Made by a program: the position numbers and the translations under genes. A model generated the notes under the pieces. The model ran no database searches, had not been told where the DNA came from, and was given only the letters and a program-made list of their open reading frames with translations. A stretch of DNA of 64,000 nucleotides from Diphasiastrum complanatum (lineage: Eukaryota; Streptophyta; Lycopodiopsida; Lycopodiales; Lycopodiaceae): the NCBI GenBank assembly GCA_029204225.1, contig CM055096.1, positions 29,878,995 to 29,942,994 of the forward strand, in the 5' to 3' direction. Below are positions 10,309 through 20,269 of this stretch, piece after piece. Every line of letters begins with the position of its first letter. Position 1 is the stretch's first letter.

Positions 10309-11309
10309 TTAAACCCGTGAGCGTGGCTGAAAACCGTACATCAGCATAAATGGGCTGTATCCCGTAGCTGAATGTTTGGTACTGTTATAAGCAAACTCTA
10401 ATATCGAGAGATACTCCTCCCAATTAGTCTGCTTCTTGCTGACGTATGCACGAAGCATATCCTCCAGCACCTGATTTACCCTCTCTGTTTGACCGTCCGT
10501 CTGTGGATGGTCGGTGGTACTCATATTAAGTTTGGTATGGAGATGATGGAATACTGCCCTCCAAAAATTCCCACTAAACTTATTGTCCCGGTCGCTGACT
10601 ATGCCGGAAGGTAGATCGTACAATTTAAATAGCCCGTCTACAAACAACCTCGCTAACTCTCGAGCTCTAACGGTTGTTTTGGTCGGAATAAAATGAGCCA
10701 TTTTGGTCAGACGGTCAACTATGACCCATATCGCGTCATTACCCTTTTGGGTTTTAGGCAGGCCTACTATAAAATCCATGGAGATACTCTCCCATTTACC
10801 AGCTAGTATTTCTAAGGGCTGCAACAACCCTCCTGCCTTTAAACACTCTGCTTTGTTTACTTGACATTTCTGGCAACTGGTTACATACTGTTGGACGTCC
10901 TTTTTCATGCTGGGCCAGAAAAATTGCTACGAAGAAGCTCATAGGTCTTCTGTATGCCTAGGCGTCCCGCACTAGGATTGTCATGACATTCATATAGGAC
11001 CTGCTGCCTATAATCCTCTGAATTGGGGACACATACTCTATCTCTATAGAGCAAGTACTCATCTTGAATGGAATACTGTTTCCATTTGAATCCTTGAGTC
11101 AACTGACCCTCAACCCCTGGGGTTTGCTTGGGTAATACAGGCTCAGAATCCTCAACGTCATCTGACCACGTATACTTGGACTCATCATCATCCTCAACGG
11201 AAAGCTGCCGTATTCTTAATTGAACTGGCACTAGCCCCGGGAACTGGTTCTGGAGTCTGTAACTATATGCTCTGGACTGAGTTCCAGATAGTAGAGAAGA
11301 ATGCATCAT
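10309..11309 (-). pseudogene. Integrase core of nested chromovirus
   Basis: The zinc-binding module lies at about 10,860-10,990: 'NPSAGRLGIQKTYELL', where the usual GH is GR, and 'YVTSCQKCQ'. The DDE core is complete: 'WESISMDFIVGLP' (first Asp), 'LPSGIVSDRDNKFSG' (second Asp), 'HPQTDGQTERVNQVLED' (Glu). A stop and frame change near 10,908 separate zinc finger and core. It would insert the DNA copy into the genome. The 199-residue core frame itself is open. Confidence 0.9.
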
Positions 11310-11727
11310 GCTGGCACTTCCCTCTCAAGGACTCGAGTAACTCATTACGAATCTGAGTAAAACTCAGCTCGTTTATCATAGGCATTCTGCTAAGGGCATC
11401 TGCTACTGTATTGAATTTCCCCCGTCTATATCTGATAGACATATCAAACTCTTGCATCAACTCTGCCCAACGAGCTTTCTGACCTCTAAGCTCAGGTTGA
11501 TTGCAAAGGTATCTGAGACTTTCATGGTCTATTAGGACGTCAAAGTTGGCACCATACAAATAATGCCTCCAAGTCTTAAGGGCATGGATGATAGAAAAGA
11601 GTTCCTTTTCATAGGCACTGTAACTACTCTGAGTTGGCTCGAGTTTTTTACTCTTGAACGCAACTGGTCGTCCACCCTGAGTTAGCACAGCACCAACTGC
11701 AAAGTCGCAAGCATCTGTTTCGACCAC
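11263..11727 (-). pseudogene. RNase H of nested chromovirus
   Basis: Open for 154 codons: 'VETDACDFAVGAVLTQGGRP' (catalytic Asp), 'SAYEKELFSIIHALKTWRHY' (Glu), 'VLIDHESLRYL' (Asp), 'GKFNTVADALSRMP' (final Asp). All catalytic positions are present, in contrast to the element at 5.3-5.7 kb. The domain removes the RNA template during DNA synthesis. The frame overlaps the next segment by a shift at about 11,300. Confidence 0.9.
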
Positions 11728-11817
11728 AAATGGCTGATTGGGGTCGACGACGTTTAAAACTGGTGTCGTGGCTAAGGCTGTTTTGATAGCATCAAAGCTC
11801 TCATGTTGTGCGGACTC

Positions 11818-12400
11818 CTAAATGAACTCCTTTCCCTTCCCCTTAAGAAGATTTGTCATGGGAACTGCTATATGAGCATATTCCTTGACAAATCGTCTGA
11901 AATATCCCGCCAAACCAAGCAGTCGAAACACATTTCTGAGGTGTTTTAGACGCTCCTTCCTCGTTTTGCTGTAGACGAGGATGTCATCTAAAAATACCAC
12001 TACAAACTTACCCAAGTATGGTCTGAGGACACAGTTCATCAAGGTCATAAAGGTAGTTGGAGCATTGATGAGCCCAAATGGCATCACCTTAAACTCATAA
12101 TGACCCTAACGAGTCCTAAAAGCTGTTTTCGAGACATCTTCCGACTTTATACGGACTTGATGATATCCTGATCTGAGGTCTATTTTACTAAAAAACTTAG
12201 CCCCGTCGAGTTGATCAAACAACTCATCTGCCCGAGGCATAGGATATTTATTCTTAATTGTGACTTTATTGAGGGCTCTGTAATCTACGCAAAGACGCAT
12301 AGACCCCTCTTTCTTTTTCACCAAAGGACTAGTGAGCCCCATGGTGAACTACTGGTCTAAATTTGGCCTTTCCCAAGTACTCGTGCTTTGCCTGGTTTGC
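11818..12400 (-). pseudogene. Reverse transcriptase of nested chromovirus
   Basis: Reads '[20 protein letters not shown]', '[19 protein letters not shown]', '[13 protein letters not shown]', then across a stop near 12,100 'MMPFGLINAPTTFMTLMN', and 'FVVVFLDDILVYSKTR' with the two catalytic aspartates. The thumb part, 'FRLLGLAGYFRRFVKEYAHIA', follows directly and lacks some 30 residues usually present between. The N-terminal part (RPVVHH..., about 12,345-12,400) is shifted and then lost where the foreign insert begins. Confidence 0.9.
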
Positions 12401-13120
12401 ATGATTGCTTGTGATACAAGGAGCTGATGGCTCGAGAAGGAACCTTTTCTTTTGAAGGCTGATACCATCAAACAAAGAGGACTACAGAATCTGTGGGGCG
12501 GATTTGCAGTTCAAGTAATTGCACGTGAACGGCAACGAAACGACTCAATGTTTGCAAAGGATGGATGGCTAGCCTGTTTCTTGGGTTAGTTTCATTTGCG
12601 AGAACGCCCACCAGACGCAAGCAGGAAGTCAAAAGTTGGAAAGGGCAATTTCAGGGGAGATCTTCTATGGAGCAGTTGGTCTTCATTTTGGGACGGCCAC
12701 CTTCGGAACTGAAACTCACTGAGCATGGGTGATGTCCAGTATCAGTTGGGTTTTTCCTCAAAGGGGAAAGACTAGGATCCTCTTCAGAGATTGGCAACAA
12801 GTTGGATCGAGCCATAATCCTAGCAGATGGGAAGCAAAGTGTTGGAAAGGCTTTTCGTCTGAAGAACTCTACTCCAAGTCCGATCAGCTGATTTTATAAG
12901 TGGAGGGGAACTATCACACACACCTCCCTCTTGGGGAAATTTTGAATAAAAGTTGATCAAAACGGGGGCAAATTCAAGGTGACCTAGCCATAGTCACACG
13001 AGGAGACTGGCGAACTTTGGACCTAATAAGTTGACAGGTTTTTGTTGTGGAAAGGAAAGTTTGTTATAGGCTTTCTCTGGACCAGCAATGATGAGGAAAC
13101 ATATGAGTACGCTGGCTTGT

Positions 13121-13490
13121 GTTACGTGTAAGGCAGCTGATCAATGAAGGAACTGTGAAAGTTGAGTCTTGCATGAGAGACTTGGTATTTCGAACGGACG
13201 CTAAGGGACAGTTCGCGTTGAGATCGGACTAGTGCAGACTCTGGGTGCATGTGTCTGATTCAAAGAGAGCTACTTGAAGCCAAGCTCGATGTACACTTCT
13301 TGTTTTGACTGTGAGGCAACTGACCAGTGATGGAATTGTGAAAGTCAAGTTTTGCGCGACGGACATGGTGCTTCAAACAAACGCGAAGAGATAGTTCGGA
13401 TGCGGATCAAACTGGTGCGACCCTTTGGCTTTCCACGAGGTCAATGGTTACATTTGGGCTGATTCAAAGAGCTACTTCAAGCTAAGTGAG
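13121..13490 (+). repeat. Direct repeat of about 183 bp, two diverged copies
   Basis: The phrases 'aggcagctgatcaatga', 'tgtgaaag', 'gggacagttcg', 'gattcaaagagagctacttgaagc' in the first copy recur 183 bp later as 'aggcaactgaccagtga', 'tgtgaaag', 'gagatagttcgg', 'gattcaaagagctacttcaagc'. Non-coding. Confidence 0.65.
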
Positions 13491-14045
13491 AGGTGCATTG
13501 CGGAGTACTCAATCTTTGCGTACCTTAAAGAGACAATATGGAAAAGTATCAAGATCAGGCTAGGACAAGGAGAGAAATCAAGGTGTAGAAGCAACAAGGC
13601 ACGGAGTGGACCATAAAGTGGGCAATCAAACGATAAATCCTTTGGCTCAGGGAGCCTTGATACCTGTGCGGAACTGAACAAATCTGGTGCTCAGGGAGCT
13701 CAACACAAAGTGCATCAAGGACAAATCAAAGGAGTTCCAAAGTCGAAAGTCAGAAGCGACAGGGGCGAACATTTCAAAGAAAGGCCTCTGTCACCAGTTA
13801 ATAAGGTTTTTGGGTTTTACGAAAGCGATATCAAATCTACGCTTTTCCTAGACAAAGATATATTTTCAAGTTATGTAATCTTTCAGTACAAAGAGCTGAG
13901 CCTCCGACTTGTGGTGTGCCAGCTTCAATGTTAATAAAAAGTGGCCAGTAAATTGAGTACTGTGCCAAGTAGCTTAAATGTATAGTTATTTTAATTGGGA
14001 GACACCTTTACTTTAATCTGACATCTGATGAGGACATCAGATTTT

Positions 14046-14062
14046 ATAAAGGTGGGGTGGAT
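14046..14062 (+). other. Polypurine tract of inserted fragment
   Basis: ATAAAGGTGGGGTGGA stands directly before TGTTGTAAAGC, the proposed LTR start. Confidence 0.6.
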
Positions 14063-15254
14063 GTTGTAAAGCTACCTTTACAAGCTTTACTTCCGGCGCC
14101 ATCGGCGCCAGCTATGTCCCCGGCACCAGCAGCACCCCTGCTGCTCCTGGCGCCACTGTGACCAGAATCCAGCCGGCGCCAAGTTCCTATGGCTGAAAAT
14201 CTTTGATCGGTTCTAGCGGAGTCCAGAGAGCTCAGATCGATGTGCAATCACCTCACACGATCTAGGCATGATTAAAGGATCTAGAGAGAGAAAATGACTT
14301 TCTAGAAAGAGAAAATTCTAGAGAGAGAAAAACGTGCTTTACCAGCTTGGGTAGAGTGCTTGGTATGAGGGGGGGTGCCGAATCACACCAATACTATAGG
14401 GGAGTGCGGGTTGCGACTCAGGGCGAGCTCCAACCAAGTCTCAGCCTCCCTTGCTGGAATGTTGTCATGGCTCTCGCCTTGGCATGCTAGCGCCCCGGAG
14501 ACTAGGGTCGGTCACACTTGAAATGTAACCTTCTCAGATTTATCAATGAAGTGGGATTTTCCTCAAACTGACTCTGATTACCTTCTGGGTTTCAGTGTTT
14601 GGTAAAAGCGCCAGTTGTAAGGCCGCTTCCAAATTTTTAAGTTGGCACATAGCTGAGGGTCGTATCCTGGGACACCAGCGGTATGCCGTCGGGACCATTC
14701 GGTCCGTGGCGCCAGCGGTATGCTGTCGGGACCATTTGGTCCAGGAACTGGTTGTTTCCATATCTGTCGCGGCTTGTGGTTCTGAGTGTTCCTTGCATGA
14801 ACGTGAATGGGTTAAGCTCTTGGGGAACGGGCTCTAACCTGTCGGCTGAGTTGGATGGCTTGCTTGGGTGGAAGTTACCTGTTTATGGCTGTCCAGTCTG
14901 GCGTGGCGCCAGGCTGGCTTCCAGCGCCTGTGACGAAGCTTTCAGTTGGTTAAGTCTGATGTAAGTTAGACCGCTTGCTTGGAATGGATGTTACTCGTTT
15001 GTAACGAAGCTTCGAGTTGGTTAAGTTTGATGTATGTCGGGCGGGCTTGGAGGGAAGTCACCCACATCAGGACCCCCGATCTGGCATGGCGCCAGGTTGG
15101 ATCTCAATGTTGGTTTTTGGAACTTCAAGTTGGTTAAGTCTGATCGTTGTTGGCGAGTTGGCTGCTTGTATGTCAAGTGGGTTTGGATGGCAAGTGTTGA
15201 AGGCTGGGAAGCTAAGTCGTGGTTCCCGGCTCCCTTTGGGATGCCTACGCTACA
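14063..15254 (+). repeat. Probable 3' LTR (TG...CA) of inserted fragment
   Basis: Starts TGTTGTAAAG after a purine tract and ends GCTACA exactly where minus-strand gag homology of the host element resumes. A diverged copy of its last ~390 bp is found at 31,285-31,503. It contains many GGCGCC motifs. Confidence 0.6.
14673..14745 (+). repeat. Two tandem copies of a 37-bp unit
   Basis: 'CCAGCGGTATGCCGTCGGG' followed by 'ACCATTCGGTCC' repeats 37 bp later with three changes. It lies inside the LTR-like block. Confidence 0.8.
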
Positions 15255-15979
15255 GATAATCATCCATATTTTTAATTTTTAAAATTGCTTCTCGGTAATG
15301 CGAGATATATTGGATGAGGGACTTGTCCATTACTGTTCTTTCCCATGCTTCCTAGGCTCTATCAAGTTCATTTTCTGGTAGGAATTTTCTTAGGAAGGCT
15401 TCTTCAAGCCTTCCATGACCGAGGAGTCTGCCCAGTCTCCTAGAGATTTAACCACCATTTATAGGCCATGGGCCCTAAGGAAAGACTGGCCTCAATTGCT
15501 TGCAAATGGTCAGATATCTATTTAAGAGCATGAATGTTCTTCCATTTGCTAAGGAAAGTTTGTAGAATATCTGCGTCTCTATCCTTCTCTTCCTCAATAA
15601 AAGTAGGAGGCTTTAAATCTTTAAAAACACTTGGGTGAGACCGCAAAGTCTCACCCGAAACTGATGGAAGTGGAGAAGGAGACAACTGAGAAGTGGAGGG
15701 AAGGCTTCCTTTCACGGAACTCAAAATCAAGCCTTTGAGTTCAGCGAACGAGTCATCCACACTGGACTTGAAATTGGCTAATGCCAACTTCAGTTCATCC
15801 ACTTCTGTTACCAAGTGGAGAAACTACTCCTTAGTAACCAGTTCGTCGAGTTCTTCGGCGAACTGTTCCTGTTCTTCCATTTCCATAGGTTCTTTCCCTT
15901 TACTGTAAGCCAAGGCTTCTGTTTCAAGTTCGTCGAGGCCTCTCTCCGGGGGTTGATCAGGTCCCTGAGGAGTGGTCAT
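15255..15979 (-). pseudogene. Gag N-terminal half of nested chromovirus
   Basis: A minus-strand ATG at 15,979 begins an acidic N-terminus (PPERGLDELETEALAYSKGK). After one in-frame stop near 15,826 it continues through 'KLALANFKSSVDDSFAELKG' and 'FKDLKPPTFIEEEKDRDADI' to a stop at 15,518. The gag core continues in another frame to about 15,270 ('EEAFLRKFLPENELDRA', then 'WERTVMDKSLIQYIS'). The homology ends abruptly at 15,255 where the foreign LTR starts. The rest of gag and the protease are missing. Confidence 0.75.
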
Positions 15980-16765
15980 TTTCGGAACTGAAAGAGAGGT
16001 ACCTTAATTTCTGAAAAAAAGTCAGAAAGACTAATTTACAACTATATAAGGAAAGGAAAGAAAACTTAGCTCTTTCTGAGAACTGTACTTCCACAGAGAG
16101 AATCAAGAAAAGCCCTCTCAGCTCTTCCCCAACTGCTTTCAGACCTGTGGCTCTGAGAAATCTGAATAGAAGGCGGAAAAAATGCAAAAGATCTGAAATT
16201 TTTTGCTCTCCCCCCCTCGCTGATCTGACAGCTTCTGTGTTGGTTCTGAAAAACCCGATTTGAAGCCCAAATCCACTTGCAAATTCTGAAATTTTTGTGG
16301 CAGCCTGCTCGCTGATCTGTAGCAAGAGAAATTGATGCTCAAATACCCGAAAAATCTCTGGAAAGAAGGGCAAAACTTCACCCTCCCTCTTCTCTGTCCA
16401 ACGCTGACCCTGTTGGGAAATCTCAGCTTGAAATCCGCTCAGATCTACTGAAATTCCACTTTGAAAACAGAGGTAGGTCCCTGTATGTACAGTGATGGAT
16501 GTACTCGCTATATCCTACTCTATTTCCGCTGGGAAATCTGTAGAGAACCCTCTAAACTCGGTGATGAACAACTGCCTTTCCAGCAAATTACCTCTACAAG
16601 GAATCTGACTCCTTAACACTATAATTTCTCAGTGAAATTCAAAGGTTTGAAGGCTGCATCTACAGCGATTCTCCTCCTCTAATTCGTTCTGAGAAACTGA
16701 GAGAGTTTTCCTATCCTCTGATAGCTTTCTCCACTGCTGCTACTAAGCTCCCAAAGATGGAGATG
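15980..16765 (-). other. Leader of nested chromovirus
   Basis: Untranslated region between PBS and gag start (minus strand). Open frames here (for example 16,373-15,957) have low-complexity composition and match no family, so they are not called as genes. Confidence 0.6.
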
Positions 16766-16777
16766 GCTCTGATACCA
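16766..16777 (-). other. Primer-binding site (minus strand)
   Basis: GCTCTGATACCA on the plus strand is the reverse complement of TGGTATCAGAGC. It lies one base from the right LTR and fixes the element's orientation. Confidence 0.9.
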
Positions 16778-16778
16778 G

Positions 16779-17136
16779 TGTAATAGATCCTAACACCACA
16801 GTAGGGCAAACACTAACTGATCCACCCAACCTTGCCTACTCCCTGATATAGAGTAAGCCCCTCCTAGCCCAGTGTGAGGACTAGTAGCATGCAACTGCCA
16901 AGTGTCGACCACGTGTCACTGACGTGGCCGACTGCACGTCGGGACCCAACTAGGGGCCCTGTCCTGCTGACATGGTCCCTAGACTGTGTTAGGCCCGCCA
17001 TGGCTATGGACCGTGCTGGGGCACACTACTCACACTGTCTTGCCCTGTTGGTCGTGTACGCTGGACACGACCCTGACTGTGGTATCTGACCTATCTGTGT
17101 TCTCTAGGGTTTGGCACTGGTCACGAGCTCGTAACA
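16779..17136 (-). repeat. 5' LTR of nested chromovirus
   Basis: About 358 bp, TGTAATAGATCC to CGTAACA on the plus strand, followed by the CTTTG duplication. It is the full-length version of the shortened LTR at 9,576-9,720. Confidence 0.9.
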
Positions 17137-17146
17137 CTTTGCTACT

Positions 17147-19111
17147 ATGCAGTCACAAATTGATTCTTTACAGCCTCATGGTCCTGGTAAAGCTCCTGTT
17201 TTTCCTTCATTTGGGACTCCCCCTCCATTTGGATTTCCATCTTCCTCTGCTAGTCAACTTGGTGGTGGACCGTTCATTCCACCTAACCCACCTCCTGGTT
17301 TCTTTTCACGTCCCCCACTTCCTGAGCCACACTTTGCTCGAGACTTTCGTGATAGGGTACAGCTTGCTACCTATTCCGGTTCCTCTGACGAGAACTTGTT
17401 AGAGAATTGGTTTGCTAAGCTTGACACATATTTTCAGATCTACCCTAAGACTGATCCTCAGAAGATCCAGTTGGCTGCTTTACATTTAGATGGACGCGTC
17501 GCCACGTGGTGGCGAGTTTATAGAGCTGATCCTAATCGGGAAGGGCTCCATTTATGGCATACTTTTTGTCGTGACCTTCGTCCTGCTATGATTGACCCTC
17601 AGTGGCTCGACCGCCAACGTGATACATTCCATAGTCTCACTCAGACCAGTGATCTTGCTTCATATACAAATCAGTTTATGGAGCTTTCTTATCTTTTCAC
17701 AGATCTACAGCCCACTGAGCTTATTTCTCGTTACATTGCTGGGCTTCGTGGTGCTTTACGTTATGATGTTTCTTCCTTCCGTCCTCCCACACTTGTTGGG
17801 GCGATGTCTCTTGCCAGTACTTTACAGCATAAGTACTCTGACACTCTTCCTTCCCGCTTCTCCCGACCCCGTCCTTTTGCTTCATCTTTTCCCGCTACGT
17901 CCACCCCTACGCCTGCCCCTTCTGTTCCAGCTCTCTCCATTGTCCCTTCGTCTCCTCGTCCTCCGACTCCTCGACCTGCTTTTGTCCGACGTTACACGTC
18001 TGCAGAGTTCGCTGACCTTCAGCAGCAGCGCCTTTGCTTTCGTTGTAAGAGTCCTGACCATTTTGCCCGTGATTGCTGTCAGCCTCTCCCTACTACTGCT
18101 GCTGTTTTTTACCATGAGGGCACTACTCCAGATGATTCCGATATCTACATTCATATTTCTGATGAGCCTGACCTATCCTCTGAGCCTTCCACTGATTTAC
18201 TTCCTGCTACTTGCCATGCTCAGCTTGCCTATGCTACTTGGACAGGGCGTCTTGGTCCTCGCTCCATTCGGTTACGTGTACGTATTACAGGTCGTGAGTA
18301 TATTGCTTTAGTTGATACTGGCAGCACTCATTCTTTTATTAGTAGTTATATCACTAGTCGGATCCGTGCTTCACCTGTTCCTGCTTCACAGCCTCTCACA
18401 GTTGAGGTTGCCAGTTCCCATTCTTTTCCTAGTTCTCAGATGTTTCAGCGTTTACCATACCGCATTGGAGATTTTTCTGGACAGGCAGATCTTTACATTA
18501 TTCCTATGGAGCGTTACGATCTTATCCTTGGTGCTGATTGTTTTGCATCTCTTGGAGCCGTTACACTGGACTTGACACAGCAGACATTGACATTTGTACA
18601 TGATGCAGTTACACACTCACTTGTTGGCATTGATTCTCAGGGAGACTTCCAGTTGGTTACCGGGAAGCAGTTTATGCGTAGCCTGCCAAAGGCTGACGAT
18701 GCAGCTCTTCTTTCCATTCAGAGTACATCAGTTGCTGCTTCACTTTCACCATTTGTGGGTCCTCTTCCTCAAGTTGATGCTGCTTCGGATTTACAGGTTG
18801 TTGTTGTGTGCCTTGCGCCTATATGCCCTGATTCACAGATATCGTATTTAGTGGTCATTCTTGGTTTCATTGATATTGAGGCCGTATACCTTGGTGGTAT
18901 TTCTACTATTGCTTTTGCGCATACTTCAGATAGCCCTCCTGGTTCGGTGGTTGGTGCAGTATCTTCTCCATTGGTCTCTATATCTCCATCTCTTGAGTCT
19001 GTTATGGCCGATGTTCCTGCTGATTTCTATGGGGTTCTTCATGGGTCCACGTTTGATGGTTCCCTCGCTATTGGTGATCAGGTTGTATCTACTCCATGGA
19101 TCTCTGCTTGA
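17147..19111 (+). CDS. Gag-protease polyprotein of family X (main part)
   Basis: An open frame of 654 codons. Residues about 10-60 are rich in P, F and G. Residues about 65-175 form a retrotransposon gag core (DENLLENWFAKLDTYF, LAALHLDGRVATWWRVY). A proline-rich linker follows. Near residues 295-310 is a perfect zinc knuckle CFRCKSPDHFARDC (C-x2-C-x4-H-x4-C). The protease follows with 'EYIALVDTGSTHSFIS' and 'RYDLILGADCFASLGAVTLD'. The frame then runs about 150 residues with no RT homology and stops. Gag packages the RNA and protease matures it. The first 40 codons lie at 9,455-9,575, across the nested insertion. The frame is intact, unusual in this window. Confidence 0.9.
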   Translation: MQSQIDSLQPHGPGKAPVFPSFGTPPPFGFPSSSASQLGGGPFIPPNPPPGFFSRPPLPEPHFARDFRDRVQLATYSGSSDENLLENWFAKLDTYFQIYPKTDPQKIQLAALHLDGRVATWWRVYRADPNREGLHLWHTFCRDLRPAMIDPQWLDRQRDTFHSLTQTSDLASYTNQFMELSYLFTDLQPTELISRYIAGLRGALRYDVSSFRPPTLVGAMSLASTLQHKYSDTLPSRFSRPRPFASSFPATSTPTPAPSVPALSIVPSSPRPPTPRPAFVRRYTSAEFADLQQQRLCFRCKSPDHFARDCCQPLPTTAAVFYHEGTTPDDSDIYIHISDEPDLSSEPSTDLLPATCHAQLAYATWTGRLGPRSIRLRVRITGREYIALVDTGSTHSFISSYITSRIRASPVPASQPLTVEVASSHSFPSSQMFQRLPYRIGDFSGQADLYIIPMERYDLILGADCFASLGAVTLDLTQQTLTFVHDAVTHSLVGIDSQGDFQLVTGKQFMRSLPKADDAALLSIQSTSVAASLSPFVGPLPQVDAASDLQVVVVCLAPICPDSQISYLVVILGFIDIEAVYLGGISTIAFAHTSDSPPGSVVGAVSSPLVSISPSLESVMADVPADFYGVLHGSTFDGSLAIGDQVVSTPWISA

Positions 19112-19206
19112 GGTTTGTGATCTGCCACATAATATTTCTACGGTTCCTGACATGATTCATGCGCCTTTGGCCCTTCTAGGGTATTTATATGCTGGGATCT
19201 TTCTAG

Positions 19207-20124
19207 ATGAGTACACAAACATGTGTTTCTACATATAGGTTTGTTGTAGTCCATGCCGATGGTATACACTTTTGGGTTCATGCGACTGATTCCTTTTTAC
19301 CTCTTGATATTTGGCATTCCTGGTTATTACGTATCGCTTGGATTTCATTTGGACCTGTTGCTCACACTACTGCTTCATTTTCAGCTATGGATATATGGCA
19401 TTCCTGGTTATTACATATAGCTTGGTTTTCATTTGGACCTGTTGATTGGTGCTGGTTTTTCCATATTACTGATCACCTATGGTGCGGATATCTCTATGAT
19501 TATGCATGTGGCTCTCTATCTGTTCCTTGGACTGTTGCTCATTGTCAGGCTTGGCATATCCTGATGGCTTGGGTTATTGCCTCCGTTCCAGCTACTGTTT
19601 GTCTAGGTGATCTTCAGGTTCCCTGTCATTTCAGGTTGCTCCATATCGCTTGGTCTCCAATGCTGAGTTGCCACTTTATTCTGGTGTTCCGAGACCATCA
19701 GGGCACCTTGAGAGAATTCCTTCTCCTCTCTTGTATAGTTTTTGGGGATGTTGCCACCATATACTTCAGTGTTGCTCATATGTGCTTTGATACTCATTCC
19801 CAGCTACACGTGGATATTGCTCCGATGCTTGCTACTGATGTTGCGGATCCTGTTCCTCGTTCTAGTGCATTTCTTCTATTCCTCACTTGTGCGCCTGGTG
19901 TGTACTTTGGGATTACACTTGCGGCCAGTTCTGATGGGTCATCCGATTCTCCATCCGTTTTTGGTCTATCCTATGATGGATTGGTATGTCCAAATGAGGC
20001 CTTTCTGGATGAGTTTTTTGGCTACAGTTTGTCAATTGGGGCCTCTACTATTTCTAGATTTGTTGCTACTATTTTCATGCATCATGTCTTTTTAGATGAT
20101 GCATTGATTTCTTGGACCTTCTAG
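19207..20124 (+). CDS. Tryptophan-rich ORF of unknown function in family X
   Basis: An open frame of 305 codons in a different phase from gag-pro, occupying the place where RT, RNase H and integrase should be. It is rich in W, H, F and L and holds a repeated phrase: 'DIWHSWLLRIAWISFGPV' and, 84 bp later, 'DIWHSWLLHIAWFSFGPV'. Shorter echoes follow ('RLLHIAWSPM', and in the next ORF 'WHSWLFHIAW'). No polymerase, nuclease or envelope signature is seen. It could be a novel protein, or non-coding sequence kept open by its low A content; overlapping frames in the same T-rich DNA are open as well, which weakens the coding case. Confidence 0.4.
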   Translation: MSTQTCVSTYRFVVVHADGIHFWVHATDSFLPLDIWHSWLLRIAWISFGPVAHTTASFSAMDIWHSWLLHIAWFSFGPVDWCWFFHITDHLWCGYLYDYACGSLSVPWTVAHCQAWHILMAWVIASVPATVCLGDLQVPCHFRLLHIAWSPMLSCHFILVFRDHQGTLREFLLLSCIVFGDVATIYFSVAHMCFDTHSQLHVDIAPMLATDVADPVPRSSAFLLFLTCAPGVYFGITLAASSDGSSDSPSVFGLSYDGLVCPNEAFLDEFFGYSLSIGASTISRFVATIFMHHVFLDDALISWTF

Positions 20125-20269
20125 AGCTTTTGGCATGCTGCTTTTCTCGTGATATGGGCCTTGAGGGTACCGTATGCCATTGCTACTTCTCATTCATGGG
20201 CCCTATGGATACCTTGGGCTTTTGACCATGTTGGTGCATATTTCTCCATTTTAGCTATCCTTTGTCAAG

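Larger units (their letters stand above)
12401..15254 (+). mobile_element. Plus-strand LTR-element fragment inserted in the chromovirus
   Basis: Between RT and gag of the minus-strand element lies about 2.85 kb that does not belong to it. It ends in a polypurine tract (14,046-14,062) and an LTR-like block 14,063-15,254. The internal part has no recognisable coding domain, only short frames and a direct repeat. The 5' LTR is missing, and the minus-strand element has also lost the end of gag, protease and the start of RT at the left junction, so a deletion followed or accompanied the insertion. Confidence 0.6.
9576..17136 (-). mobile_element. Nested Ty3/gypsy chromovirus (minus strand)
   Basis: LTRs beginning TGTAATAGATCC on the plus strand lie at 9,576-9,720 and 16,779-17,136, flanked by the 5-bp duplication CTTTG (9,571-9,575 and about 17,137-17,141). 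The PBS (minus strand) is next to the right LTR and the polypurine tract next to the left LTR, so the element runs right to left. Domains in that direction are gag, [foreign insert 12.4-15.25 kb], RT, RNase H, integrase, chromodomain. It interrupts the gag ORF of the family X element. Coding parts are much better kept than in the 2.5-7.8 kb element, so it is younger. Confidence 0.92.

Noticed and set aside
12906-12960. Possible 5' LTR of the inserted fragment in 12.4-13 kb
   Set aside because: No similarity to the 14,063-15,254 block and no PBS was found there.
15021-15282. Frames of 80-82 codons on both strands
   Set aside because: They lie within the GC-rich LTR block 14,063-15,254 and have no protein-like features.
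17592-19238. Series of long plus-strand frames (239, 87, 85 and 125 codons) overlapping gag-pro in another phase
   Set aside because: They are very leucine/serine-rich and exist because the T- and C-rich sequence lacks stops; the gag-pro frame carries the zinc knuckle and protease motifs.
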